Source: a virus
Virus record (IMG/VR): IMGVR_UViG_3300003322_000245
Coordinates: 1-23,213 of that record
Direction: 5' to 3' (one strand)
Length of the DNA stretch: 23,213 bases
The notes under the pieces are model-generated. The model was not told the origin of the DNA. It saw only the letters and a program-made list of their open reading frames with translations, and searched no databases. The position numbers were made by a program, and so were the translations under genes. This document shows, piece by piece, positions 1 through 6,758 of this stretch. Every line of letters starts with the position of its first letter. Within the stretch, counting starts at the first letter, position 1.

Positions 1-25
1 TAATGATTTTGTTTGAGCGTTTCGT
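1..25. repeat. Left copy of 25-bp terminal inverted repeat
   Basis: The first 25 bases equal the reverse complement of the last 25 bases of the window with no mismatch. Identity stops sharply at base 26 (TGTGG here against GCAAG on the other end). Read inward, both copies contain an ATG at offset 3 followed by codons for MILFERFV. The repeat itself is certain. Its meaning is not: it could be a true element or genome end, an inverted repeat at which an assembly broke, or an amplification artefact. Confidence 0.9.
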
Positions 26-146
26 TGTGGTCAAGGATATGGTAGTTTTGTTATGCTGCGCCCATGAAAGTAGTATGGACAGTGCTGAAACTGGTATTCC
101 ATATGGCAAATCAGTCTTGAGGCGCGGCACCATTGCTTTTGGTTGA
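3..146 (+). CDS. Doubtful 47-residue ORF starting inside the terminal repeat
   Basis: An open frame runs from an ATG inside the left terminal repeat to a TGA at 144-146. It would encode 47 residues, beginning MILFERFVVV and ending RRGTIAFG. No Shine-Dalgarno site can exist upstream because only two bases precede the ATG, so if real it is probably the 3' end of a gene continuing outside the window. I recognise no family. The stop overlaps the -35 box of the candidate promoter at 143-171, which would fit a gene ending just before a new transcription unit. It could equally be chance. Confidence 0.2.
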   Translation: MILFERFVVVKDMVVLLCCAHESSMDSAETGIPYGKSVLRRGTIAFG

Positions 147-171
147 CTAGGACGTGGATGAGGTTTAGAGT
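143..171 (+). promoter_or_regulatory. Candidate sigma70-type promoter
   Basis: TTGACT at 143-148 is followed after exactly 17 bases by TAGAGT at 166-171. These match the bacterial -35 and -10 consensus at 5 of 6 and 4 of 6 positions. Transcription would start near 178, leaving a leader of about 74 nt before the ATG at 252. It is well placed to drive the small genes at 252-750 and possibly the late operon. This is a sequence match only. Confidence 0.4.
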
Positions 172-251
172 GGAACTGCACCCTGTCGCAGTTAGACCTG
201 TTTACACGAAGGCTCTGTAGATGTAAGCGGTGCGCTGAACAAGGGAGAGAT

Positions 252-497
252 ATGGACTTCAACATCACATATAATTTTGAGCGCTCAGAAATGTTCGCTC
301 TATTTAGCTTTGCATGTGGTTCAAAAGGATTTCTAATAAGGGCTGATAGAACACCATCTAATTATAAATCTAAGCTAGATAAACAATCCGTGCATGACTT
401 AATAAATTTCTTGCAAGAAAGCCTCTTTCAAGTGAGGAATTGGGATGAAGAACGCGGTGTCACAATTCCCGTAGATATGGACAGAACAAATGATTGA
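252..497 (+). CDS. Hypothetical protein, 81 aa
   Basis: A small protein of 81 residues, mixed and fairly charged, with no signal peptide or membrane segment. I do not recognise its family. The start is supported by a purine-rich ribosome site (AAGGGAGAGAT) a few bases before the ATG and by the candidate promoter at 143-171. Its stop codon lies inside the start of the next gene (8-nt overlap, 490-497), which suggests translational coupling. Being first in the unit and next to a Cys-rich partner it could be a small regulator or accessory factor, but nothing in the sequence shows this. Confidence 0.6.
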   Translation: MDFNITYNFERSEMFALFSFACGSKGFLIRADRTPSNYKSKLDKQSVHDLINFLQESLFQVRNWDEERGVTIPVDMDRTND

Positions 498-750
498 ATA
501 TTCATACGCCGCTGGCGAAGCTACCATTCTGGGCGGAGAAATTAATCGTCAATACTCCGAAGACTGGTGCAAAGAAATGAGCCGTTGCAAACAAGCCGCT
601 CAAGGCTTTGAGCCTTACCACAAATGGATAGTAATTTCTGAAGTAAACACGGAGCGCTCAAGAAGCGTCACAGGCCTCATGTGCGGGGTATGCTTCAAAG
701 AGATGATTGTATCGGACGCGCATCGGCACAGAGATAACTTCAATGTTTGA
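490..750 (+). CDS. Small Cys-containing hypothetical protein, 86 aa
   Basis: An 86-residue protein of unknown function with four cysteines: C27 and C33 (WCKEMSRC) and a C65-x-x-C68 knuckle (LMCGVC). This arrangement could bind zinc, though four Cys alone do not prove it. The C-terminus is rich in His, Asp and Arg (DAHRHRDN). The start overlaps the end of the preceding gene by 8 nt and has no strong ribosome site of its own, so translation is probably coupled. Its 3' end overlaps the end of the convergent minus-strand muralytic gene by 11 bp (740-750), leaving no room for a terminator between them. Confidence 0.55.
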   Translation: MIEYSYAAGEATILGGEINRQYSEDWCKEMSRCKQAAQGFEPYHKWIVISEVNTERSRSVTGLMCGVCFKEMIVSDAHRHRDNFNV

Positions 751-1210
751 TAAATTCGTTATACTTCTTTATGCTCTCATCCTTTTGGGCTTTCCCCTTT
801 TCTGTGTTGTAATGTTCTTTGTAATATGACCATAAGCCGTCCACGTCTTCATGCCTAGGTAACTTTCCAGGCGTTCTCAAGTAATGAATTCGCGCCATAG
901 CGGTTGCGAAGTGCAGGTCATAAATCATCCTATCCTGTTCAGGAATTCTATTACACCCAAGATGTAAAGCCATCAAAGTTGCCATCTTATTTCGCGCGCG
1001 AATATAGTTTGTCCAAATGTCTGTATACGTGTTAGGCTGCATTTGGTATATGCCAAGAGCGCTGCCGTTCACCTGGTGAAAAAAAGTACCCCCATTTGAC
1101 TCCGCAGCACACGTGAATACGAGAAGCTCTTCGGCCTCCTTTGAATAAATTTGCAGTTTAGACAGAACTGGTTCGATAATAAGAGAACGGAACTGATTGC
1201 AATCAAACAT
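740..1210 (-). CDS. Transglycosylase-like (lysozyme-fold) phage muralytic protein
   Basis: A 156-residue protein resembling phage lytic-transglycosylase-like proteins. The core reads CAAESNGG, with E37 as the likely catalytic acid, then ALGIYQMQP (residues 51-59), the GxYQM signature typical of the SLT/lysozyme fold. The C-terminus (WSYYKEHYNTEKGKA) also fits small phage proteins of this type. It probably cleaves peptidoglycan, either as an endolysin or as a virion-associated enzyme. There is no signal peptide, so release would need a holin, and none is visible. It is the only convincing minus-strand gene. Its AAGGAT ribosome site (complement of 1218-1223) supports the start at 1210, 37 bp from the divergent terminase start. 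Muralytic activity is inferred from motifs. Confidence 0.7.
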   Translation of the reverse strand: MFDCNQFRSLIIEPVLSKLQIYSKEAEELLVFTCAAESNGGTFFHQVNGSALGIYQMQPNTYTDIWTNYIRARNKMATLMALHLGCNRIPEQDRMIYDLHFATAMARIHYLRTPGKLPRHEDVDGLWSYYKEHYNTEKGKAQKDESIKKYNEFIKH

Positions 1211-1247
1211 ATCATTTATCCTTAAATGGTTTGAGAAGGGAATCTTA

Positions 1248-1820
1248 ATGGCAAAGATTGACGCAAAAAAACTTTATTTGCAAATAAAAGAAAAAGAATC
1301 ATCGTACATTGAAAAGGTTCATTGCCCTCTAATCTTAAACGTTATGAATACAAGAGGAACTATGACTGCCTTTTGTGAAATAGCTTTAATCAGTGACGCA
1401 TTGTTTTATAAATGGCTAAGACAATATCCTATTTTTGATCGCTGCTACCAAGTTGGCAAAATGATATCCAAAGCCAACTGGGAAGCTGAAGGGGAGGCCG
1501 GCAAAGATGATGAGAACTTCAATTTGGATTACTGGCGAATCACTGGCGCATGTCGATACGGGATTGGCCGTACAAATCGTGTACGATTATCCATCGACCC
1601 AGAGGCAAACCCTTACGACCAGTACAAACAACTTGTTGGACAAGCTAACGGAGAAGAGTTCACTGCTTCCGAAATTAAGCAACTCATGGAGTCCGTTAAT
1701 ATAGGTCGTAGTGTTTACGAAACATTTAAACTGCAAGAACAGATTAATTCGATGACAGATGCCATAAGAAAAATGGAACTTAACAATGCCCACAATAGCA
1801 GCACAATTGAGAAAACTTGA
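1248..1820 (+). CDS. Probable terminase small subunit
   Basis: A 190-residue protein. Residues about 38-60 (TMTAFCEIALISDALFYKWL, then RQYP) look like the N-terminal helix-turn-helix of terminase small subunits, which bind the phage packaging site and deliver it to the large subunit. The middle part (RYGIGRTNRVRLSID) and a helical, charged C-terminus suit the oligomerisation region. A start at 1248 is preferred over an upstream non-ATG start at 1197 because AGAAGGGA precedes it at good spacing and the longer form would overlap the divergent gene. It lies three genes before the portal, while the large terminase is at the far right end. A different DNA-binding protein is possible. Confidence 0.6.
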   Translation: MAKIDAKKLYLQIKEKESSYIEKVHCPLILNVMNTRGTMTAFCEIALISDALFYKWLRQYPIFDRCYQVGKMISKANWEAEGEAGKDDENFNLDYWRITGACRYGIGRTNRVRLSIDPEANPYDQYKQLVGQANGEEFTASEIKQLMESVNIGRSVYETFKLQEQINSMTDAIRKMELNNAHNSSTIEKT

Positions 1821-1920
1821 AAAAAAGATTACCATTCCTTATGTCATAAAATTCGTTAACAGGGTTGTTGACGTCAAAGAATACGAAGAAAAGGTTATAT
1901 ACGTACACATTTGGATTTAG
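1786..1920 (+). CDS. Small ORF, 44 aa, between terminase and pre-portal genes
   Basis: An ATG at 1786, inside the end of the small terminase gene, opens a frame of 44 residues beginning MPTIAAQLRKLEKKITIPYV and ending VIYVHIWI. It stops at 1918-1920, just before the ribosome site of the next gene. It fills an otherwise empty 110-base gap in a very compact operon. The composition looks protein-like: an amphipathic, Lys-rich N-terminus followed by an alternating hydrophobic strand. No strong Shine-Dalgarno site precedes it, so expression would depend on coupling. I do not recognise the family. Confidence 0.45.
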   Translation: MPTIAAQLRKLEKKITIPYVIKFVNRVVDVKEYEEKVIYVHIWI

Positions 1921-1930
1921 GGAGAAACCA

Positions 1931-2221
1931 ATGAGCACATTATCCAAGTGGCTTAAGAAAGCCGAAAAGTTTGTATCCAATATCATTCCTCATCAACATA
2001 GCGCTGATAGACGCGCTGCCAATGCTGCGGCCGCAGAACAAATCGCATTTTATAAAGAACAAAAAGATATGATGACCAAAGAGGCCACGCGCCTTGAAGG
2101 TGAGCGCGAACAAGAAAAAAGAAGGATAGCCCAAAAACAAATTCGAAGCATGCGCAGAGCTTATCGTGCGCCTGGCTTCATGGAGTCAGCAGGGAGCGGT
2201 TTAAGCGACACAATGGGATAG
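1931..2221 (+). CDS. Small phage protein preceding the portal, 96 aa
   Basis: A 96-residue, strongly charged and probably helical protein with a central coiled-coil-like stretch (about residues 35-75, rich in Glu, Lys, Arg and Gln). It has a conserved-looking end, RAYRAPGFMESAGSGLSDTMG. Short proteins with a Gly-rich ending of this sort often sit directly before the portal gene in podovirus structural operons, where their role is not settled. A start at 1931 (AGGGAGAAACC before ATG) is preferred over an upstream start at 1865. The stop is 3 bases before the portal ATG. An accessory role in portal or head assembly is a guess from position. Confidence 0.6.
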   Translation: MSTLSKWLKKAEKFVSNIIPHQHSADRRAANAAAAEQIAFYKEQKDMMTKEATRLEGEREQEKRRIAQKQIRSMRRAYRAPGFMESAGSGLSDTMG

Positions 2222-2224
2222 AAA

Positions 2225-3859
2225 ATGAATTACATGGAAGTTGTAAAAGATGAAATGCAATATGCCGAGAATGAGCGGCTATGGAGACTATTCCGTAAGC
2301 GTTACCAAGCCGCTCAAACTGTTGCGGACTTATGGGCTTCTATTCTTGAAGCCTGCTATTACTATGCCGTGCCGTACCGAAATAGGTTCTACCGACCGAA
2401 GGAGCAGCAAGGCGAGTTCAAAGCAACCAGACTATACGATACGACAGCAGTAGAAGCAACAAAAACTTTTGTATCTAAATTACATGACGCGATGACGCCA
2501 CCACAAGTTCAATGGGGTTTTCTTTCAATTGATGAAACTTTCAACGACCTAGAAGAGGAAGAGCGTACTCAGGTTCAGCAAACGCTCGATAACTATATGC
2601 GGAAATTATTCGTTTACATACACGAATCAAATTTTGATGTGGTGATTAACGAATGCTATTTTGACCTAGCTATTGGAACATCTTGTCTTGTTGCAAACTC
2701 TTTTACGGATGAGCAGCCATTATTATTCACTTCAGTTCCCATGGACAAACTGGCTATTGAGGAATCATTTTCAGGTAGAGTAGATTCTTGGTTTCGGTAT
2801 TGGGAAGACGTTAAGATAAACGAAATTAAAGTGCGCTGGCCAAATGCAGTCTTGACACCTGAAATGATTATGCAGGTCGTTGAGAATCCAGACGCAATAT
2901 GTAGAATGCTTTATGAGGGCGTCATGTATATGCCGCATAAAGACAAACCTTATGTTTACATGGTAGGCACAGCAGAATGCCCTCTCTTGTGTGAAGAATT
3001 TGAGTCTAACCCTGGAATCGTTTGGCGATTTCAGAAGGTCAACTCAGAAGTTTTTGGCCGTGGTCCGGTCATGGATGCACTGCCATCAATGATCTCATTG
3101 AATGAGTTAGCAAGGATTGAGCTTGCCGCGGCCAACTTAAACACTTTCAAGCCTTATATGGGCTTTAGTGATGCGGTATTTAATCCGCACACATTTAAAC
3201 TTGAGCCGTTTACAGTAATCCCAATTGCACCTATTGGAGCTGGCGCACAAACTCCTTTGATTCCTTTGCCTGGTTCAGCAGATCCTAATTTTTCGCAATT
3301 GACGATTATGGACTTGCGTAACCAAATTAAATCGCTCTTGTTTAATGATGTTGTACCTAATCAATCAAGCGTACAACCACAGACTGCAACAGAGCTTATG
3401 ATAGTTCAGCAAAGCCTTGCGCAAAGAATCGGACCATTGTTCTCGCGCCTACAGCAAGAGTTCCTCTGGCCTGTAATTAAGCGATGCGCATACATTCTTG
3501 ATAAGCGTGGACTGCTGCCTTATCCCGAGATTCAAGGCGTAAAAATAAATTTCCGTTATCGCTCCCCTTTGGCGCTGGCGAAAGGCATGCAGGATATCTC
3601 ACGGTTCGCGCAATACCAGCAATTAATGCAGGGAATGTTTGGTGCCAATGCTGCGCAGATTTATATCAATTCTGGGCTTGCACCATATCTCATAGCAGAG
3701 CAAATGCAGGTAGACCCGAGATACTTAAATGCGCCGAAGAATGTCGCTAAAGTTGCTCAGCAAACACAAGACCAGCAGGATGCTATGTTAGAAGCAGCAA
3801 ACCAAGAACAACAGAATCAACAAGTGGCTAGCGCACAGACGCTAGCACAAGGAGCCTAA
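2225..3859 (+). CDS. Portal (head-to-tail connector) protein
   Basis: A 544-residue protein matching the podovirus head-tail connector family; T7 gp8 is 536 residues. The N-terminus (RLWRLFRKRYQAAQTVADLW) and the following region with RLYDTTAVEATKTFVSKLHD and LTPP-like MTPP are typical of these connectors. So is the late segment QTATELMIVQQSLAQRIGP, where the chain usually forms the long crown and stem helices. The last 40 residues are Gln/Ala-rich. Twelve copies would form the ring through which DNA is packed and ejected, docking the terminase during assembly and the gp11-like protein afterwards. Its place directly upstream of the scaffold and capsid genes supports the call. Confidence 0.9.
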   Translation: MNYMEVVKDEMQYAENERLWRLFRKRYQAAQTVADLWASILEACYYYAVPYRNRFYRPKEQQGEFKATRLYDTTAVEATKTFVSKLHDAMTPPQVQWGFLSIDETFNDLEEEERTQVQQTLDNYMRKLFVYIHESNFDVVINECYFDLAIGTSCLVANSFTDEQPLLFTSVPMDKLAIEESFSGRVDSWFRYWEDVKINEIKVRWPNAVLTPEMIMQVVENPDAICRMLYEGVMYMPHKDKPYVYMVGTAECPLLCEEFESNPGIVWRFQKVNSEVFGRGPVMDALPSMISLNELARIELAAANLNTFKPYMGFSDAVFNPHTFKLEPFTVIPIAPIGAGAQTPLIPLPGSADPNFSQLTIMDLRNQIKSLLFNDVVPNQSSVQPQTATELMIVQQSLAQRIGPLFSRLQQEFLWPVIKRCAYILDKRGLLPYPEIQGVKINFRYRSPLALAKGMQDISRFAQYQQLMQGMFGANAAQIYINSGLAPYLIAEQMQVDPRYLNAPKNVAKVAQQTQDQQDAMLEAANQEQQNQQVASAQTLAQGA

Positions 3860-3864
3860 TACGC

Positions 3865-4197
3865 ATGACAAAACCTAATCCATTTTTAGAACCAGAAAAT
3901 TATTTTGAAGGATACAAAGACAGCATTGATAAGCTAAAACAAAATCCTGAGGTCGTCGAAATAGATAAACTGTGTTATTTAGTTTTCAGAACTGAAGATG
4001 GACAGAAATTGCTTAACGAGTTTACAGAGCGTTTTATTATCCCAGGATTTGTAAACCCAATAGTTCCCCATGCAAGCAATGCTGCATTGTTTTATGAGGG
4101 ATTTAAAGAAGCATTTCGCATGATTAAAAAGTGCATCACATCTCATGAGCAGCGTATTAAAGCTGAGAGCATTAAAGCGGAGAACAAACAAGAATGA
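3865..4197 (+). CDS. Bbp19-like small phage protein, 110 aa
   Basis: A 110-residue protein with LCYLVFRTEDGQKLLNEF (residues about 37-54) followed by NAALFYEGFKEAFRMIKKCI. The pattern of a short VFxTxxGQxxLxxF element and a later F.EG.R/K helix resembles the Bbp19 domain first noted in Bordetella phage BPP-1. Those proteins lie next to portal and scaffold genes in podoviruses and have no firmly known function. It has a strong AAGGAG ribosome site five bases into the intergenic end, and its stop overlaps the scaffold start (ATGA at 4194-4197). The family call rests on remembered motifs. Confidence 0.55.
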   Translation: MTKPNPFLEPENYFEGYKDSIDKLKQNPEVVEIDKLCYLVFRTEDGQKLLNEFTERFIIPGFVNPIVPHASNAALFYEGFKEAFRMIKKCITSHEQRIKAESIKAENKQE

Positions 4198-4913
4198 GTT
4201 TACTAGCCGATGAAGCCATTACAACTGCCAATTCCACCGCACCCCAAGAAGGACAAACCCAAGCGCATACCGGTGAAACACCTTCCTGGTTTTGGGATGA
4301 AAATACCCCTGGCTCTGGCGAAAGACCATCATGGCTTCCCAGTAAATATAAATCTGCTGCTGATGTAGGTAAAGCTTATGCAGAACTAGAAAAGAGATTA
4401 GGCCAAGCTCCAAGCGAATACGATTTTTCAAAGGGTGAGACTTGGATGGAGCCAGACTATGAGCCATTTCATCATTTGGCAGATTTTGCAAAACAAAATC
4501 ATGTGCCACAAAGTGTCATGGATAAGATGCTTGAAACCGTAGGATTATACTTAGATGAATTTAAACCAGACATTGAAGAAGAAAAGGCCAAGCTCGGAGA
4601 AAAAGGAGCAGAGCGCATACAGTTACTTAATAATTGGGCAAAGTCTAACTTGTCCGAAAAAGCTTTTACCACGCTCGCAGGACATATGAGAACTGCTGAC
4701 GCTATTGAAGCACTAGAGGAAATTAGAGAGAAAATGTTGAATCAAAATACAATGGTTCCAGGAAATAATAATGCTGGAACTGGTGGCGCTTTAACTATAG
4801 AAGAGTATCGATCAGAATTAAACGCGAACTATTCTAAGTACAAAACAGACACCCATTACCGCAAAGAAATGGAGCGAAAACTCGAAGCTATTGTTACCAG
4901 ACAGAACAAGTGA
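4194..4913 (+). CDS. Capsid assembly scaffolding protein
   Basis: A 239-residue acidic, mostly helical protein. The segment RPSWLPSKYKSAADVGKAYA, followed by ELEKRLGQAPSEYDF (about residues 43-77), is characteristic of podovirus scaffolding proteins of the T7 gp9 kind. A disordered Ala/Thr/Gln-rich N-terminus and a basic C-terminal helix (residues about 200-239, RKEMERKLEAIVTRQNK) also fit; in such scaffolds the C-terminus contacts the coat protein. It should direct coat assembly into a procapsid and then leave. It lies directly before the capsid gene, coupled to the previous gene by an ATGA overlap. It is shorter than T7 gp9 (307 residues). Confidence 0.85.
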   Translation: MSLLADEAITTANSTAPQEGQTQAHTGETPSWFWDENTPGSGERPSWLPSKYKSAADVGKAYAELEKRLGQAPSEYDFSKGETWMEPDYEPFHHLADFAKQNHVPQSVMDKMLETVGLYLDEFKPDIEEEKAKLGEKGAERIQLLNNWAKSNLSEKAFTTLAGHMRTADAIEALEEIREKMLNQNTMVPGNNNAGTGGALTIEEYRSELNANYSKYKTDTHYRKEMERKLEAIVTRQNK

Positions 4914-4919
4914 TATATT
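4891..4919 (+). promoter_or_regulatory. Candidate promoter for the major capsid gene
   Basis: TTGTTA at 4891-4896 and TATATT at 4914-4919 are separated by exactly 17 bases and match the -35 and -10 consensus at 4 of 6 and 5 of 6 positions. They span the last codons of the scaffold gene and lead into a 155-base untranslated stretch before the capsid ATG. An extra promoter here would explain how the capsid protein is made in excess over portal and scaffold. It is a sequence match only. Confidence 0.4.
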
Positions 4920-5018
4920 AAATTACAGAAGTACAAGCTACGAACAGGACACCTCTCACTGAAGCCCGAAAGGATACCTTCATAAACGTGATAGCCCTAA
5001 TTAGTAATTGAGCCACCA

Positions 5019-5038
5019 TTTTCCCGACTTCGGGGAAA
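5019..5038 (+). promoter_or_regulatory. Stem-loop in the capsid leader
   Basis: TTTTCCCG and CGGGGAAA can form an 8-bp stem with one T-G wobble closed by an ACTT loop, 30 bases upstream of the capsid ATG and just before its GAGGGAT ribosome site. No T-run follows, so it is not a standard factor-independent terminator. It could be an mRNA processing or stabilising hairpin, or a weak attenuator. Confidence 0.5.
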
Positions 5039-5068
5039 AGGTAATTAATTATTTGATGAGGGATTATC

Positions 5069-5899
5069 ATGTCACAATCATTAACAGCCGTACAACAAAC
5101 TGATTTCGACGAACTCGTAAAGGCAGAATATCGCTCCAAAGGTTTCTTGCTTCGCGATTCCGTTCGCACAAAAAATGACGTAATTGGTTCAAGCGTAGAA
5201 TTTAGAAAGGTTGACCAGGTTATATCTGTGCCAACTGCATATCTTGCTGCGGTTACCATTCAAGACCCAGACTACACCAAAGTTACTTGTAATATTCAAA
5301 AGTACACAACACCTACTGCTGTAGATACTGTGCAAGAACTCACCGTTAACTTTGATGACAAAATGGAAAATGCCATGTTGGTTGGTCAAGGTATGGGTAG
5401 ACGTTCTGACCAAATCATCATCGATGCTCTAGCTGCTGACCCAGGGACTACAATTGTGGATGGCGGCACTAACTTCGATTATCTAAAGTTCACTGAAATT
5501 TATGAGAACTTCGAAAACAATGCTGTTCCTAAAGGAGAACGCTACTTAGCGCTATCTGCTCCTATGATTCGTTCAATCATGCAAGATGACCAATTCATTT
5601 CTACTTTCTACACAGAAAATAGAATTTTAGACCGTGGTTACATTCTTGAGTACTTAGGTATCAACGTTATCACCATACCTCAAATGACTGAAGGTGGCCT
5701 TCCCATTACTGGCGACATTCAAACCGCATTTGCTTGGCACAAGATGTCTACCGGTATGGCAATTGGCCATGATTTTAGAACAGAGATTAATTACTTGCCT
5801 GACAGAACCTCTTGGCTCGTCAACGGGATTTTCTCTGCTGGTGCTGTGGTTATTGATAACCGCGGTGTAATCGCAATTGACTGCGATGTATCAGTTTAA
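5069..5899 (+). CDS. Major capsid protein
   Basis: A 276-residue protein directly after the scaffold gene, with the look of a podovirus coat protein. It has an N-terminal arm, alternating strand and helix segments, a PKGERYLALSAPMIRSIM stretch (a structural feature seen in phage coat proteins), and a C-terminus ending in alternating hydrophobic strands (GAVVIDNRGVIAIDCDV). I infer the HK97 fold from gene order and family resemblance; it is not directly visible. It would form the icosahedral shell. It has its own leader with a candidate promoter and hairpin and a GAGGGAT ribosome site, which suits high expression. It is shorter than T7 gp10A (345 residues). Confidence 0.85.
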   Translation: MSQSLTAVQQTDFDELVKAEYRSKGFLLRDSVRTKNDVIGSSVEFRKVDQVISVPTAYLAAVTIQDPDYTKVTCNIQKYTTPTAVDTVQELTVNFDDKMENAMLVGQGMGRRSDQIIIDALAADPGTTIVDGGTNFDYLKFTEIYENFENNAVPKGERYLALSAPMIRSIMQDDQFISTFYTENRILDRGYILEYLGINVITIPQMTEGGLPITGDIQTAFAWHKMSTGMAIGHDFRTEINYLPDRTSWLVNGIFSAGAVVIDNRGVIAIDCDVSV

Positions 5900-5914
5900 T
5901 TAAGGAGAATAACC

Positions 5915-6748
5915 ATGGCTTTCAATCCAAATCGTTTTGTACGTGCGACTAGCGCATATAACTCTGGACGCATAACAACTTCATTTAACCCTAGCGAAAC
6001 ACCAGCATTTTCAAATGGTCCTGCTGTGTTTTCCTATGCTTCATCGACAGATACCATCGCAACAATTGGCGGAGCTAATTATTTTGCTGATGTAGTTTTG
6101 GACTTAGCAGTTGATGACATGATTATTTGTGTTGGTTCTGATGCATCGTTGATTTATCAAGTTGCAACAGTAGACAGAGACGCAGGCACGGTCACTACTC
6201 AATCCTTCACAACTGCTGGTAGCGTGGGAACATCTAATATCACCGACTTGGCTGTTACCACTGCCAAGATTGATGACTTGGCTGTTACTACTGGCAAGAT
6301 AGCGGCCAATGCCGTAACTAGCGCTAAGCTTGATGCTGCTGTATTGCAATACGCAACTGTTGCTATCACTGCCGCACAATTTAATGGTATGTATGCTGCC
6401 CCTAAATTATTAATTGCTGCACCTGGTGCAAATAAATTAATAGTTGTTGAACGTATGGTTTTAGCCATGACTTATGTGTCTGCAAACTATGCGGCTGGTG
6501 GGGTTGTAGCAGCACAGTATGACTCGACTGTACATGGCGGAGGAGTTCTAGCTACAAACTCAGAAGCTGCGGCTGATTTCCAAGCGGCGGCTAGCACTTC
6601 GTTCATGTTTAATGGTGACGTTGTTCTAGCTCCGTTCTCAACATCAGTGAATAAGGGTTTGTACTTGTCAAATGCTACTGCTGCCTTTACCACAGGTGAT
6701 AGTACGTTTGTTGCGCACATTTGGTACAAAGTTATACCTACTGTGTAA
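5915..6748 (+). CDS. Head-fibre / capsid decoration-like protein
   Basis: A 277-residue protein, close to the 280 residues of the phi29 head fibre gp8.5. The N-terminal part (residues about 1-105) looks like a small beta-domain that could sit on the capsid. Residues about 108-145 carry 10-residue repeats of the type DLAVTTAKID, DLAVTTGKIA and ANAVTSAKLD, seen in trimeric phage fibre stalks. The rest (about 146-277) is an Ala/Gly-rich beta-strand domain that may be an exposed head. It follows the capsid gene after 15 bases with an AAGGAG ribosome site, so it is likely made at comparable levels. A decoration or head-fibre role is inferred from the repeats and position; a tail attachment is not excluded. 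Confidence 0.65.
   Translation: MAFNPNRFVRATSAYNSGRITTSFNPSETPAFSNGPAVFSYASSTDTIATIGGANYFADVVLDLAVDDMIICVGSDASLIYQVATVDRDAGTVTTQSFTTAGSVGTSNITDLAVTTAKIDDLAVTTGKIAANAVTSAKLDAAVLQYATVAITAAQFNGMYAAPKLLIAAPGANKLIVVERMVLAMTYVSANYAAGGVVAAQYDSTVHGGGVLATNSEAAADFQAAASTSFMFNGDVVLAPFSTSVNKGLYLSNATAAFTTGDSTFVAHIWYKVIPTV
6245..6300 (+). repeat. 30-bp tandem repeat in the head-fibre gene
   Basis: The 26 bases from 6245 recur from 6275 with two mismatches, giving a 30-base period that equals one 10-residue stalk repeat (DLAVTTAKID / DLAVTTGKIA). A third, more diverged unit follows (ANAVTSAKLD). The near identity at DNA level suggests recent duplication or slippage, which could change stalk length. Confidence 0.8.
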
Positions 6749-6758
6749 TGGAGTATCT

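Noticed and set aside
1-251. Possible tRNA or other structured RNA in the leader
   Set aside because: I found no cloverleaf, no T-loop GTTCGA-type motif and no strong stem; only a short imperfect palindrome and a promoter-like pair.
1197-1247. Longer N-terminus for the small terminase
   Set aside because: It needs a non-ATG start, lacks a ribosome site and would overlap the divergent gene; the ATG at 1248 has a good AGAAGGGA site.
4959-4973. Resemblance to a hammerhead ribozyme core in the capsid leader
   Set aside because: CTGA...CGAAA occurs but the conserved CUGAUGA core and the required three stems around a cleavage site cannot be drawn.
4918-5259. Minus-strand open frame of 113 residues over the capsid leader
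   Set aside because: It is antisense to the capsid gene, covers the hairpin and promoter-like region, has no recognisable motif and opposes the operon.
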